Shown here one piece after another: positions 53,250 to 64,000 of a stretch of DNA of 64,000 bases. The DNA is taken from positions 123,883-187,882 of the forward strand of contig NMRB01000130.1 in assembly GCA_002633025.1 (NCBI GenBank), written 5' to 3'. The translations under genes and the position numbers were made by a program. The stretch's first letter is position 1. Every line of letters starts with the position of its first letter. This DNA is from Notospermus geniculatus (lineage: Eukaryota; Nemertea; Pilidiophora; Heteronemertea; Lineidae). The notes under the pieces were generated by a model, which saw only the letters and a list, made by a program, of their open reading frames with translations, ran no database searches and was not told the DNA's origin.

Positions 53250-56062
53250 CAGGTCCACTTCCTTCCACAATACCGAGTCTGTGCTTCCAACTGCTGGCCG
53301 TCCTCTCCAAGGTATTACTGACGTGTGTCTTGAATTCCCCAAGTTATACCGGCAAGTGTTGGCCATGCATAATACCATTACGAAAAAAAGGATTCCTTCT
53401 GTCATCAATCGTCATGATATCTGCTGCCAGCGTATCAAGGTTGTGATGCCTTCAAACACGTCGTAACCGTTTTGAGTATCATTGACAGCATTACTGGATC
53501 AGCATATCAACAATCAGTAGACTCCATTCGATCAACGTACAAGCACACACAGAAGTACGTGTAATAGAGACGTCAAATTGAAAGCAGTCATCTATGAAAA
53601 AGGCTGTATTCCCTCTTGCCCAAACCAATTTATTTCTGGAATCAGATTCGTGCCATTCAATGTTTGATGCGAAGCATTGCTTCATCCTTTTGTGCGTTAA
53701 AGAAAAAAATCACGAGATCAACGACTAATCTCTGCTTGGTTAGAATACTGTTGAGAATTTATTTTTTCGCCCTATCAGTGGCTTTCAAGCTGGTTAGTGT
53801 TTCTATTCGATGGTTGAGTATCATATTCTTTTGATTGGTACAGAGTGTGGGAATGGTAATAGTGAATGGAGTCTCAAAAGAATGAATACGAGCTGTGTTC
53901 ACCATGCAAATTTATCAAAAGGGAAGGTTAAAACCGATTTATTTCATGGAACGGTTTAATACTTTGTATGGGGGGGGGGGGGGCAGTCATTGAAACGGGC
54001 ATCAAGAAAAAGTGGTTGTTGTGGGGGAAAGACATTATAAACCATAATTTAATGCAACACTGTGTTGAATTCAGGAAGTGCTTGAATTGAAGTGTATTGA
54101 ATTCAGGAAGTCCTCCGACGTCAGTGTAGTGTAAAATGTAAAATGTGCTACCTCTTCCTGCATTTTCCTATACACTTTGAAAATACCTTTATAAAATTCA
54201 ATATAGTGCGGTTTTAAATAGGAACGTTGAAAATATAATTGGGACGTCCTGTACATCTTCTGTTGCATGGTTTCCATTAATATCGAATCCCTCATTTCAT
54301 TAATGGGTATCTGTCAAAATTATCATACGTTGCTGATGAAATATACTATTTCCTTGATCTAAATGAAATTTATTCCATTTTAAATCTTTTATTTTCTAAT
54401 GATTCATGTGCGGATAAATGGTAATGACTTTATGTACCAAGCGTCAGAAGTCATAAACCTTTTTTAGAATGTCGTCTGCTAACTACCTCATGAATAATGA
54501 CGGTGGAGAGAAACACAAGAGGAAATGTGTGACCAATCGCTTCAACCACCCAAGAAAATTTTTGCAGTACTTCGTCAGCAATCTTACATGCTGTTTTCTG
54601 TCCAACTCGGATACAGTTAATTGAAATTTCTTACGAGAAGTGATCATGTTACTGCTAATGCGTGTCAACAGGAGGAAAGCATTGCTGCATCCTGCCTTAA
54701 TTCTGCCATCAGTCTTGAAGTCACAACCGCAAATAAATGCATTTCTTAAACGTCATGACGAGTAAATATGCCCTGTCTTTATTTCTTCCCTTTGAATTTG
54801 CACCATAAAAACTGATGTTCAATTTCCGACAGCTTTCTGGTGTGTTCATTATTGACCAGTAAACGTTAAGAAGAGAACTACCGTACCGGGGTCGTATTCA
54901 TTTCAAAGTTGATGCAAACAAAACGTCAGCTCTAACAAAATGTCTGCTCATTGATCACATGGTTTTACCGTGCGATTGACCTGTCCTCAACGTCAGCAGG
55001 AAATGGTCACAAACGTTTGAAAGCATTCTGATTGTTCCTCTCCGAAGGGCAACTAGCGATGCGATTCGTTCACACTATTTGGTATAAACTGAAAGTATAC
55101 AATTTTTAGCATTTCCATCAACCTCGACCTAGAAATAATAATTTCGCCAGTGGCTCCCATTAATTGATTGTTCGTCTACCTTTCCAATAAATGAGGTTAC
55201 ACGGCGAATGGAAAATTTTAATTAAAAATCAATGTATTATGAATTGAAGGCCAACCCTCAAGTTATATGCACTTTAGTTCTCTCATGAAACTGCAAATGA
55301 CAATGGCACGTAGTTGCCCAGACAGTCGTGGTAATGAAGATGACGAGGTCAAAGAACCTTGTCGAATGTATACCTTCGTGGTAACAAGCGTCAATTACAA
55401 GTCCTGGGGATGTTCGCGTGTATTGGCCACTGCCCGTCTTCCGCTAACAGCCATAAATACAGTAACTCTTGTGAAATCAATTCCTTAAGAAGTTTCTTTT
55501 GATAGAAATAGGTCATTTCTATTCTTGAGCTGGCCGTATTTTCCTATAATCGACGACTGAAACTTGATCGAATCTTGAGCCACTTTTGCCCTGAAGCTTG
55601 GAACAGTACCTCAAACCTCTGTAACGAAATATTGAGTAAATACTTCTTTCCGTTTTGCATTGATGACTAAACAGAGCCCGACGTTTGAATGATGTACTTC
55701 ATAGAAATGGCACACCGTTACATGAACCGTTTTGACTTCTTCGTGGAGAACCGTTACATCTGTAGATCGAAGGAAACCTCTGATATATCTTACCATTAGA
55801 GGATTCCTTTATGTTCTAACAAAATGTGAAAAATCTTCATATCCTCCTGCCTGTGTGTACAGATCAATATGCTGTTAAGTTTTCGTAGGTACATGTACAG
55901 CACGTTTCAAGTTGTAATGCATCTTCAGATTGACTTAAAATTCTTGAAATTCAAAAATTGTGACCTTTCTTGATATTTTGAAATGATATTTTCATTTGGC
56001 AAACATATTAGGACACATACTGCATTCTGGGTCCCGAATCGTCGATACTGTTGGAGAAACAC
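53250..56062. other. 2.8 kb without recognised genes
   Basis: A run of 14 G at about 53969-53982 and TTGAATTCAGGAAGT repeated at 54065 and 54099. A 91-codon frame (53191-53466) begins in the MITE. Nothing else recognised. Confidence 0.3.
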
Positions 56063-56367
56063 TTAAAGGTGCTCTAGTTCGAACTGTAAACATTACGGTT
56101 TGTTTATTTACATGGTTGATTATAATAGTTATTTTTCCTCCGACAGGTGGTAGCACCGTGTATACCAAAACATTAATGTTATCTATTTTTATATCTATCT
56201 TGATAAATATTCTTGTAACTGAAATATATTTATGATTTTACGCTCAAAAACAAACAAAAAGTTGTGAAAGGCGAGATTTAATTCGATTTTATCTGATTTG
56301 TTAGTACCAGAAGTTGACAATAGGTGGCACACCGTAATGTTTACAATTCGAACTAGAGCACCTTTAA
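56063..56367. mobile_element. TTAA-flanked MITE, AGGTGCTCTAGTTCGAA termini
   Basis: TTAAAGGTGCTCTAGTTCGA and GAACTAGAGCACCTTTAA are inverted, with further pairing through TGTAAACATTACGGT. TTAA on both sides could be the target duplication, as in piggyBac insertions, but the ends lack the CCC start usual for that group. Confidence 0.8.
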
Positions 56368-56371
56368 AAAC

Positions 56372-56632
56372 GTGCTGTCTCCCAGCGGGTTCGATATCTG
56401 TGTATTGCTCTGCTTGCTGTGTACAATTGTGGACCTTTGAAGAAACATAAAGATAGACTTGAGTGCTTTCTTTGAAGATCACAGTCTCGAACTCAGCAGA
56501 GTAATCCAGATGAAATTTTACCATGAATGATGGTTTAAAGACGCAGTTAACTAACTTGTGCCTTCCTTCTTCGATACATCGATCAACAAGCACTCTTTGT
56601 CTAATATGACTCGTGGCAGTGAAAGGCAGCAC
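56372..56632 (-). CDS. Possible exon interrupted by a MITE
   Basis: The reverse frame before the MITE border encodes about 87 residues of protein-like sequence (VLVDRCIEEGRHKLVNCVF, FMVKFHLDYSAEFETVIF), with a possible acceptor (pyrimidine tract ending CATATTAG near 56601). The frame then reads into the MITE and stops inside it. No family recognised and no other exon seen. It may be a pseudogene cut by the insertion, or chance. Confidence 0.2.
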
Positions 56633-59145
56633 AAATGTAATGAAATTCTCCAGATTCTACGATTTATGAGCAAAATCAATAGCCATTCATGCGTGGTATT
56701 TGAAAATTGTTTGAAAGTGGTTAATAGTTAGGAACATAGCTTGGCCGTTTTCAGCTGATTCATAAAGACAGGTGGTATAAAATATAGCTGCTGGTTTATC
56801 TTAATTGATTTACCATTAGAGTAATTGGGAGTGATTTTCAGCGAAATAAGCCATAGCGAAGGTTGCATGCTTTGAGATGATACATAAAACCGCGTTGGTC
56901 GATTGTGAAGGATATTTAAAATCGAAATTTTTCATCGTGACGTATTGTACGTCACTGTGATTGACAGCGAAGGATGACGCAGCAAGTTATTTGTTAAACG
57001 TCGAATAAAAATTGTTTTTACAACTTAAATGCTCTGTAATATACATATACATGTGTATTTCGATTCCTATCTACATGTATTTTCCAGCAAATGACGACAT
57101 CGCGGATAAAATTCCAATTGAATGAAGTCTGCAATTTTACTTATGATTGCTGAAAATGGAATAGAAGTTTTAAAAAATTAAAAAATGCTCAAAATGGAAT
57201 AGGATTTTTTTTTAAATTAAAAGATGTTCAGTTCGCCACGATTCCACACTGTTTTCAGCCTCATAAGCGGACGAGTCCATTATCACGGTATCCAAATATT
57301 TGGAACGGAAAATGTCAATATATTTTTCGTTTGCATCTGCTCTGGTTTCGCGGGACGTGTCTCTTGCTTTTCTTCCACCAAAAGAGGTATGGTTAGGTTT
57401 GTGTCTTCATTCAACAGTAGCTCCAATTTGCGAGGATATGTCTGATATCACTGATTTGCGATAGCTGGCGTCTATCTTGCTCACGAAATTTTTGATTTGT
57501 CATTCCTTCACAATCCTCTCAGAAATTATCAATTGTTTTTCACAATGAAAATTAAAAAATAAAAAAAATACGATGACGATGATCTGACGAATTCTTAGCG
57601 CTGTGAAAAAATTAAGATAATGATGTGAAGATTTCAAATAGCTTTCAGGCTCGAAATACACCAGGATTCCGTAGTTGTGATTCGGAAGGATTGTCAAGAA
57701 GTGACATGTTGCGTGCAATGGCCCTGTAGCGGAATGTTTGGAGGTTAACTAGGTCAGTTGGATGACCACGCAGAAAGGGATCTGTGTGACCCATCAACAA
57801 AATCAGAGGTTTGAGTATAGAGATCTTTGTGGTTCAGGACAAATCTCTTGTACACTCTGGGGTATTTTNGGGGGATGGGGGTTTGTGACAGGAGTTTATA
57901 CCCTTTACTCAAAAGATAGTGATAGAATGGTGAATGGATTGAAGGTGTAGAAAATCGAGATACTGGAGGCTATTTCGTTTATTTTCTGTGTTAACATTGA
58001 CGTCGATACGTTCCTCTTTGTAGTAGTTTTATAATAACCAACTTCCCATTAACAGAAATACAGTTCAAGATTAAGTACACACAGCTGGCTGGCAATACCT
58101 GTTAACATAAATTTTCGAGTTCATAACTCAAGTTTTCATGTAAGTGGCCAATCAACGCTGACATATGTCAAAACGTCAGTGAAAATAAACGAAATCTGTT
58201 AAGAATTAGAAACGCTTGAGTAAATACAGACCTTGGACTTGCAACCGGAAAAATGTCTTAGCCTGTTAAGATTTTTCTCACACTGAAAATTTTCTGGATT
58301 TTTTCCATTTTGTATATGATTAGAAGGAAATGGTGTTGGCATAACAGCTGGGCTGTTGCAGTTTTCGACTCTAACCGGTGTGATAGGAGGCTAAGTCCCC
58401 CAGGAATCTAAATATTCTTCAATGAGGATTAGGATACTAGTATATGGCTGATATAGAAACGTTAGCCATTCGAATGTAATTACAATAACAGACTATTCAC
58501 CTAGGACCTACATTTCCAGGACTCCCATTCCTTCCACACCTTTCCACACATCAGACCATACGCCATTGCCCTGGAAAGTAGGTCACCCAAAATCTTCAGA
58601 TATTACTCGAACAATTGGACGTATTCATTCTGTTTTGTGACCAATATAATCTGGAATGGGACAAAAACATCATATTATATACTAACTTATATTGCACTGC
58701 ATCCAGTCCTTCTTTAATGATGCATATGCAGGGGTGCCAAAAATCTCCATATTTGCCTTGATTAAGTACAGCAGACATGACCATACATCATGTGTCCATG
58801 ATTGTGCTGGATTGCGATGTTTTATTCAGAGCGAAATGTAGCTGTGAAACAAAGCTTTTGATGAAGGCATCTATCATATGGTCAGTTTAAAGCATGCCTC
58901 TGAAAATGGTCTAGAAATAGAATATTATCAGAAGTATATCCCTCTGAACGTAGTTATCTATGGCCTAAGTATAGCTTCACCGGAGTTGATCCATATCGTT
59001 ATACAAGAACCTTGATATCGACATCAGTATCAGCAGAGATATATGTGTTATGAATTTCTGGTAGTATTTCAATCTTCCGATTCCCAATAGTTCTTTGAAC
59101 ATAGTAGTCCTTTGGGAGCTTAACTTCAAGAGAAGTTGATACCAA
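56633..59145. other. 2.5 kb without recognised genes
   Basis: One assembly N at 57869. Frames up to 73 codons lacking motifs. AT-rich. Confidence 0.3.
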
Positions 59146-59335
59146 TAAAATCAGTGACGCTGAAGTGTGTATTCTAGTAAATGTTCGAGGTCGCTTACCA
59201 ATATTTCTTGAACGCTCTGTTGTTCAAAATCAGTGACGCTGAGTACTGTGTATTCAATGTTCGAAGTCCACGATACCACTAGCTCTTGAACGCATTGTTC
59301 AAAGTCCACAAGAGCGATGCTAGTATATACAGTCT
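59146..59335 (+). repeat. Degenerate tandem repeat, about 75-bp units
   Basis: AAAATCAGTGACGCTGA with GTGTATTC, AATGTTCGA(G/A)GTC and TCTTGAACGC occurs at 59146 and 59227, with a third partial unit from about 59275. Confidence 0.55.
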
Positions 59336-59834
59336 TGCAACCAGCGATGGCAAATGGATCTCAAATTTAGGACCGCATCGAAAGTCATTTACTCACAAAT
59401 GTTTACGATTCAAAGGGAGCAAATGGTAATGTCGAGAGGCCATTTCTTCAAGATCAGGGTCGTTTAAGACGTCATTCGGTGTAGGCCGACGTATTGACAG
59501 TGCAAACAGCATGATAGCCATTCCACGATACCTATCTCCTAACGACTTGCGCAAAATGGATTTGCAGCCGTGTTACCAGGAATACAGTTAGGGAAAATCC
59601 AAGCTGAGTGGTGCCTCGTGGGAGCGACATCACAAAGACGAGTTGTCGAGTCATGTTTCTCTTCTCGGGGGAATGAGAGTGGTTATGTCGACTAAATTGA
59701 TATTTCAACGAACTTGTTAAAGGGCCGTGTCCGTTCGTTGGTAAACTTGTTGCAAGTGGTTGGAAAAATGTCCGAGCTTTCCATGTCATGTTCGAATGAG
59801 GTGAAGGCCCTCGAATGTCCTGGATGTCGAAATT
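59336..59834. other. Unassigned sequence
   Basis: An 85-codon reverse frame (59532-59789) without motif. Confidence 0.2.
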
Positions 59835-59952
59835 GGGTCATATGAATAAAGACTACCAGATGCGTTTACTTCACGTTTGTACAGCATTGCCTATTGCTTT
59901 TGTGTTGCAAAATTCAAGTAAAAGCATTTACTAGATTTTATTCATATGACCC
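59835..59952. mobile_element. 118-bp hairpin MITE with ATT target duplication
   Basis: GGGTCATATGAATAAAGAC pairs with the right end ATTCATATGACCC; GATGCGTTTACTTCA pairs with its partner further in. ATT flanks both sides. Same length, duplication and inner AAGTAAAAGCATTT block as 20078-20196. Confidence 0.75.
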
Positions 59953-60913
59953 ATTGTGTCGAGGCACTGAAAGGGTAGAAAGCCACCTATATGATTCCTT
60001 TGGAAACAAGACTACAATTGAACCTTTTGGTATCTATTTATTACAAACGTACATGTCGATGCCCGTACTAAAGATTGTTGTTAAAAAATCTTCCAATCTT
60101 TAAGTTAAATTTTCAAGTTTACTTTTAAAGTAAACATTTGCTTCCCGGACAAAAATTGGAGATCTTTTATGTCTGTACCGTTTGTTGTTAGTTAGATACT
60201 TTCACATTTCTGTATCAAAGAATTTCTGGACTTTCATACGCAAAAATCTCAAAGACTGCTCATTTTGCGTGGTAGAAGATGGGACCCGACTGTCTGACAA
60301 GAAGAAACATCCTGTGTAAAGTACAAGATGTCCTGAAATATATTCTGAAAAATCACACTGACTACTCTATCTCTTTACCAGCATCTTGCCTCAGGTTTCT
60401 GCATCTGCATCCATCACTCCTGCATCATTTGTCTGTTCTGTAGCTGCATCTCTCCTTTTTAATAGGGTGCAAGGGATTTGATACCACCCGAAAAATTTTT
60501 TGACGAATTGTTAAACGCTGCCGGAAATCACGACAACGATTAGTTTTCTGCCGATATTGCCCAAGAGAGGCGCAATCGTAGATCTTGAAAAAGCGAGTTA
60601 TCGCATCCTGTTACGATACTCAGGGGATTGTTATCCAAATCTTCTTCGATACGCAGCCATTTTACCAGCGTCTCTCGACGGACACTAACAACATCATCCG
60701 TTGTATAATCTGGTTCCATTCTGATTTATCATCCGCGAGACAAAGTCTAGTTTGGTGGCTGAGGGGCAGTCGGTGAATAGGGCACACTGTACACTGTGGT
60801 CTAATGTACAATGTACTATGATTACACCGTGTTGTCCAATATCTCCTGGTTCACTGTGTAGACGGCGGCGTTGGCCGTGGTCACATTCAAGCGTCCTGCT
60901 CTGTATCGGCTAC
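59953..60913. other. Unassigned sequence
   Basis: Nothing recognised beyond short frames. Confidence 0.2.
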
Positions 60914-61334
60914 TAAAGCCTCGCTTATGTCGCCCTACGCTGTGATAGAAATAGCGTCAACAAGTTGCAACTGATAACTTGTCACCACCGATTAGAAAAA
61001 TACCGATCGGTCGCAACTACCTGGAACTAGTTTATCGCCGTCTTTTGAGTGCTTATGTCGACACTGATTTCTTTTGATTTTAAGTAAAACGTGCTGAAGT
61101 TGAACACGTGCGATTTTCTGCATCTGGATATTTGTAGTTTGCAACTAGTTACTCGCTGACGCCCGAGAGCTTATGTCACCTAGTAGTTGTGACTGATTAG
61201 TTCCAACTACGCGCCGATTATCAGTTGCCAACTAGTTCTGACTGTACGTAAGGGCGACATAANACATAAGTTATCAGTTGCAACTAGTTGACGCTATTTC
61301 TATCACAGCGTAGGGCGACATAAGCGAGGCTTTA
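60914..61334. mobile_element. TA-flanked element with GCTTATGTCG / CAACTAGTT motif repeats
   Basis: TAAAGCCTCGCTTATGTCGC opens and its complement closes the element; the inverted ends match for about 65 bases almost perfectly. Inside, GCTTATGTC(G/A) (near 61050 and 61170) alternates with AACTAGTT or GTTGCAACT blocks. TA borders both ends. An N at 61263 lies just inside the right end. The first eight bases (TAAAGCCT) match 7628-8099. Confidence 0.85.
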
Positions 61335-62219
61335 GACCTATAATCGCACTAATAAGAGAATCGTGTTTGCATTTTTCCCAGAGTTCTCTGCCATCATCAC
61401 TTCAAAGATAACTATCCGTGACCCTTGTCGAAAGTTTGTCTGTGGTTCTCCTTCATGGAATCCCCAACCGTTGCACAAATCACTCGCCAACTCTGACACC
61501 CGATAATGGCAAGATCTAGGAAGCTGTCATGCAAGTGGTTTTGTTTATCTTTCTAATCAGTGTTACCCTACTTGTTATAATGATGGACGCGAATGGCTAA
61601 TCCTATGGGACATTTCGATTCACACTCCATGATTTTTGGCCGTAACTGTATCGGATTGACGACTCCCTTGTTGGCCGTGATGGCTGATGTCGACAATGAT
61701 GGATGTCCCTGACAATCGGTCAAAGGACTGTTCCATTCACGGCGAGGTCGTAAAGAGCGTTCGTCCAGATAAATTAAGTAGTATGTGAAGAACTGAGCAG
61801 TTCTATTGCAAGCCTTGCAAGCAGTTCTATTGGCATTACAGCATACAATAGACCAGTTCAGCTGGATATTGAAAAATAGCTTTCAAATGAAATCTTCGAG
61901 AAAACGTGAGAATATAGCCAATAGTCTGGTCCTGCTTCTGATAATGACAGATTACCTGCCGTGCTTCTGAAGATAGTCGAAGTTATCGTCAGCGATCTTT
62001 TCATCACGACAGTATTGCACATCCTCTTAATATTAATGTGGGATAAATGCTTCATATTTGACTCGATGGTACATGTATATTAGAATAAAGATTTAGGCCA
62101 GCAATGTCTAGATTAATATCATTTCAGTATTTTTCAGCGATAGGCCCATTTTAGTCTTTTTCAGTTTCCTCTCTTATCTATTTTTGGTACGTGTAATATT
62201 GAAATAACATTCAGTGGGC
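61335..62219. other. Unassigned sequence
   Basis: GCAAGCAGTTCTATTG-type phrases are duplicated at 61798-61830; otherwise nothing recognised. Confidence 0.25.
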
Positions 62220-62450
62220 AAGTTTTTTTTCATTTTATTATATACATGTATCTTATCTTTTATAATGTTTTATTATTTTTATTTCATTATCTTTTTTTCG
62301 ATTGTTTTTTGCGTTGCTTTCTATTACATGTATTTCTATTGTTCTTTAAAAGTATCCTATTGTTTTTTATTCGTTTTCTAGTGTTTATATTATTTGTAAG
62401 TTGTTATCATTATTTTTTTTTTATTTTTCTTTGTTTTATTTATTGGTGAG
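62220..62450. repeat. T-rich low-complexity stretch
   Basis: About 230 bases dominated by T on the plus strand with A mostly as TA, CAT or TTAT. A 67-codon frame of Phe and Leu is a by-product of composition. Confidence 0.7.
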
Positions 62451-63135
62451 TTCATTGACTGCACATGAAATTGATCTCCACTTTAACTGGCGACAGAACG
62501 TGTTTCTGTCCTCAAACAACGATCAATGAATTGTTGATGAAAATTCAATAGAGCAGATGGTGTGTAAGACAACCCAGTATATCCTTTGAAAAGTCATTCA
62601 GTGGAAACACGTTAAACATTCATGTGAAACCGACTCGTGTTTCAGACTTCTCTACATTTCAACCCTCTTATCGGAGTCCTTTGTGAGAGTACTTCGGTGA
62701 CGAGTTTCGTATATCGCGTTGAAGGCGTCGATGATCTAGGCAGGTGTTTGCAGGAAAAAGGTGGGATGAGGTTTCCCTGCCAATTGCGCAATGATGGACG
62801 AGGTGTTTGTCCTGGGAGTGAGATCGTGTCCAAGTTACCATCTGTCGATGAATGTTGACGATTCTTGGGTATACATGTGGACCTTTCCAACAAAGACGTC
62901 GGTCTAACAGTTCTCACCGTATGACGTCAGAGCCTTAATGCCATTCAATGGCCGCTGGTACGCTAAGCTGGTCAAGGAATAAAAGCCGGGAACAAAAGTT
63001 TTGGTAAAACCATTGTCTTGAGAGGATGTGTTTGGTAGTGTTATGGATGGCCACGACGTCATGTGGGAGAACTAGTCGGCCACCATCTTTGTTGGAGAGG
63101 TCTACATACGTCAGCAATGGCCACGGTATTGACTA
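62451..63135. other. Unassigned sequence
   Basis: Overlapping opposite-strand frames at 62637-62917 have no known motif. Confidence 0.2.
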
Positions 63136-63407
63136 AAGGGGGGTTTACACGATTCAACTTGTTGAAAGCTGTTGAAAGTTGAAGGGTGTTGAACGTTGGT
63201 GAAAGCTGTTGAACCTCCAGTTTCAACAACTTTCAACAGGTCTTTCAACAGCTTTCAACAAGTTGCCAAAATAACTTCATGTTCCTATTTCTGGCAACAT
63301 GTTGAAAGCTGTTGAAAGACCGTGTTGAAAGGGGGTTTAGACGGTTCAACAGCTTTCAGCAGCGTTCAACACCTTTCAACAAAGGTTGAACCGTGTAAAG
63401 CCCCCTT
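63136..63407. mobile_element. MITE made of GTTGAAAGCTG repeats
   Basis: AAGGGGGGTTTACACGATTC and the right end GAACCGTGTAAAGCCCCCTT are inverted. Between them GTTGAAAGCTGTTGAA and its complement recur many times, and at about 63338 the terminus itself reappears internally (AAAGGGGGTTTAGACGGTTC). It is non-coding. The internal terminus suggests two overlapping or nested copies. Confidence 0.8.
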
Positions 63408-64000
63408 AACTGAAAGTCGATTGTGGAGATTCTGCTCAAATATAACTCAACAAAAATTCTAATCAAGGCAAGAAGCACATGCCAGCTTTTTTCAAATCAC
63501 GACTAGATATATAAGGCCGTTATCTTCTAGTTTCGTTGCCAAGATGGAACGTGCTCCACATTTTGAGAGCAAAATACGATAATTACTTTATCGCTGTCAT
63601 GTTACATCCGGGTGATCAGGATCGTCTCTTTCTCCACGATTCATTGACTTTCCATCAATGAAACGACAGGTCTGAAATGCGACGTGATCCAAGATGTCTG
63701 ATTATGGTGTCAGTCATGTGACTAATTCTACACAATTAAATGTTACCGTGTTCAGTATTTGTGTAGTTTCGAAGATTTATTGCCCTTCGCCGGTTCGACC
63801 GCATCAAACTGATTCAATCGATGTCACATGATTGATAATAAAATTATTTCAGACGTGCCGAATGTGTGATCTTTTGAATAACACTTTGGTCTTTTTCTCA
63901 AATTGCACGACTGAATTCCATAACGATTGCTGTGATTGCGCTTCGCCATTCTGTGCCTGTAGAATGAGGATTTTTTTGGTTTCATTGAAAAGTTTGTGTT
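63408..64000. other. Unassigned sequence to window end
   Basis: No gene, repeat or transposon end recognised. Confidence 0.2.

Noticed and set aside
62246-62449. Membrane peptide rich in Phe and Leu
   Set aside because: It is a by-product of a T-rich low-complexity tract.

Overview
The window reads as non-coding nuclear DNA from an invertebrate animal, most likely marine. Support for this is the absence of any long bacterial-style gene, degraded LINE reverse-transcriptase pieces, tRNA-derived SINEs, many small inverted-repeat (MITE-like) elements, and a large excess of the palindrome TACATGTA. I lean towards a lancelet (Branchiostoma) but cannot exclude another deuterostome or a lophotrochozoan. 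The longest open frame is 225 codons and is explained by two SINEs; the others are within the range expected by chance. No complete gene is present. A few short segments look like possible exons; the best is 22509-22832.

Layout. 0-6 kb: a TA-flanked palindromic element (391-659), a foldback (2644-2841), a SINE (4303-4480) and an inverted-repeat element (5692-6083). 7-10 kb: two elements built from alternating motif repeats, one of which splits a SINE, then a 658-bp tandem duplication carrying a 42-bp minisatellite. 9.7-12.3 kb: two copies of an 0.8-0.95 kb repeat (called here the GCTCACC repeat) beside LINE remnants. 12.8-24 kb: MITEs, a degenerate satellite, an RNase H-like LINE remnant and the best exon candidate. 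24-27.3 kb: nothing recognised. 27.3-30.2 kb: more GCTCACC repeats, one interrupted by a MITE at an assembly gap. 32.7-35.8 kb: a 73-bp satellite, a foldback with a nested TA/CAGT element, a palindromic AT-rich array and another GCTCACC repeat. 36.7-41.3 kb: a hairpin, a 130-bp triplicate and a 711-bp tandem duplication ending in a 759-bp element with a perfect 9-bp target duplication. 42-46 kb: weak exon-like frames and two SINEs. 47.6-64 kb: mostly single-copy sequence with isolated MITEs at 47.6, 48.2, 51.0, 51.4, 52.9, 56.1, 59.8, 60.9 and 63.1 kb.

The most interesting signals are regulatory and structural. The GCTCACC repeat carries near-perfect CTCF-type sites (CCACCAGGTGGC) in every substantial copy, all in one orientation, together with direct-repeat nuclear-receptor half-sites (AGGTCA). 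Three TA-flanked elements share an unusual plan of two alternating short motifs. Several nested insertions allow relative dating, and one assembly gap looks like a mis-joined polymorphic insertion. None of this was tested by database search; family names are inferences from termini and target duplications.
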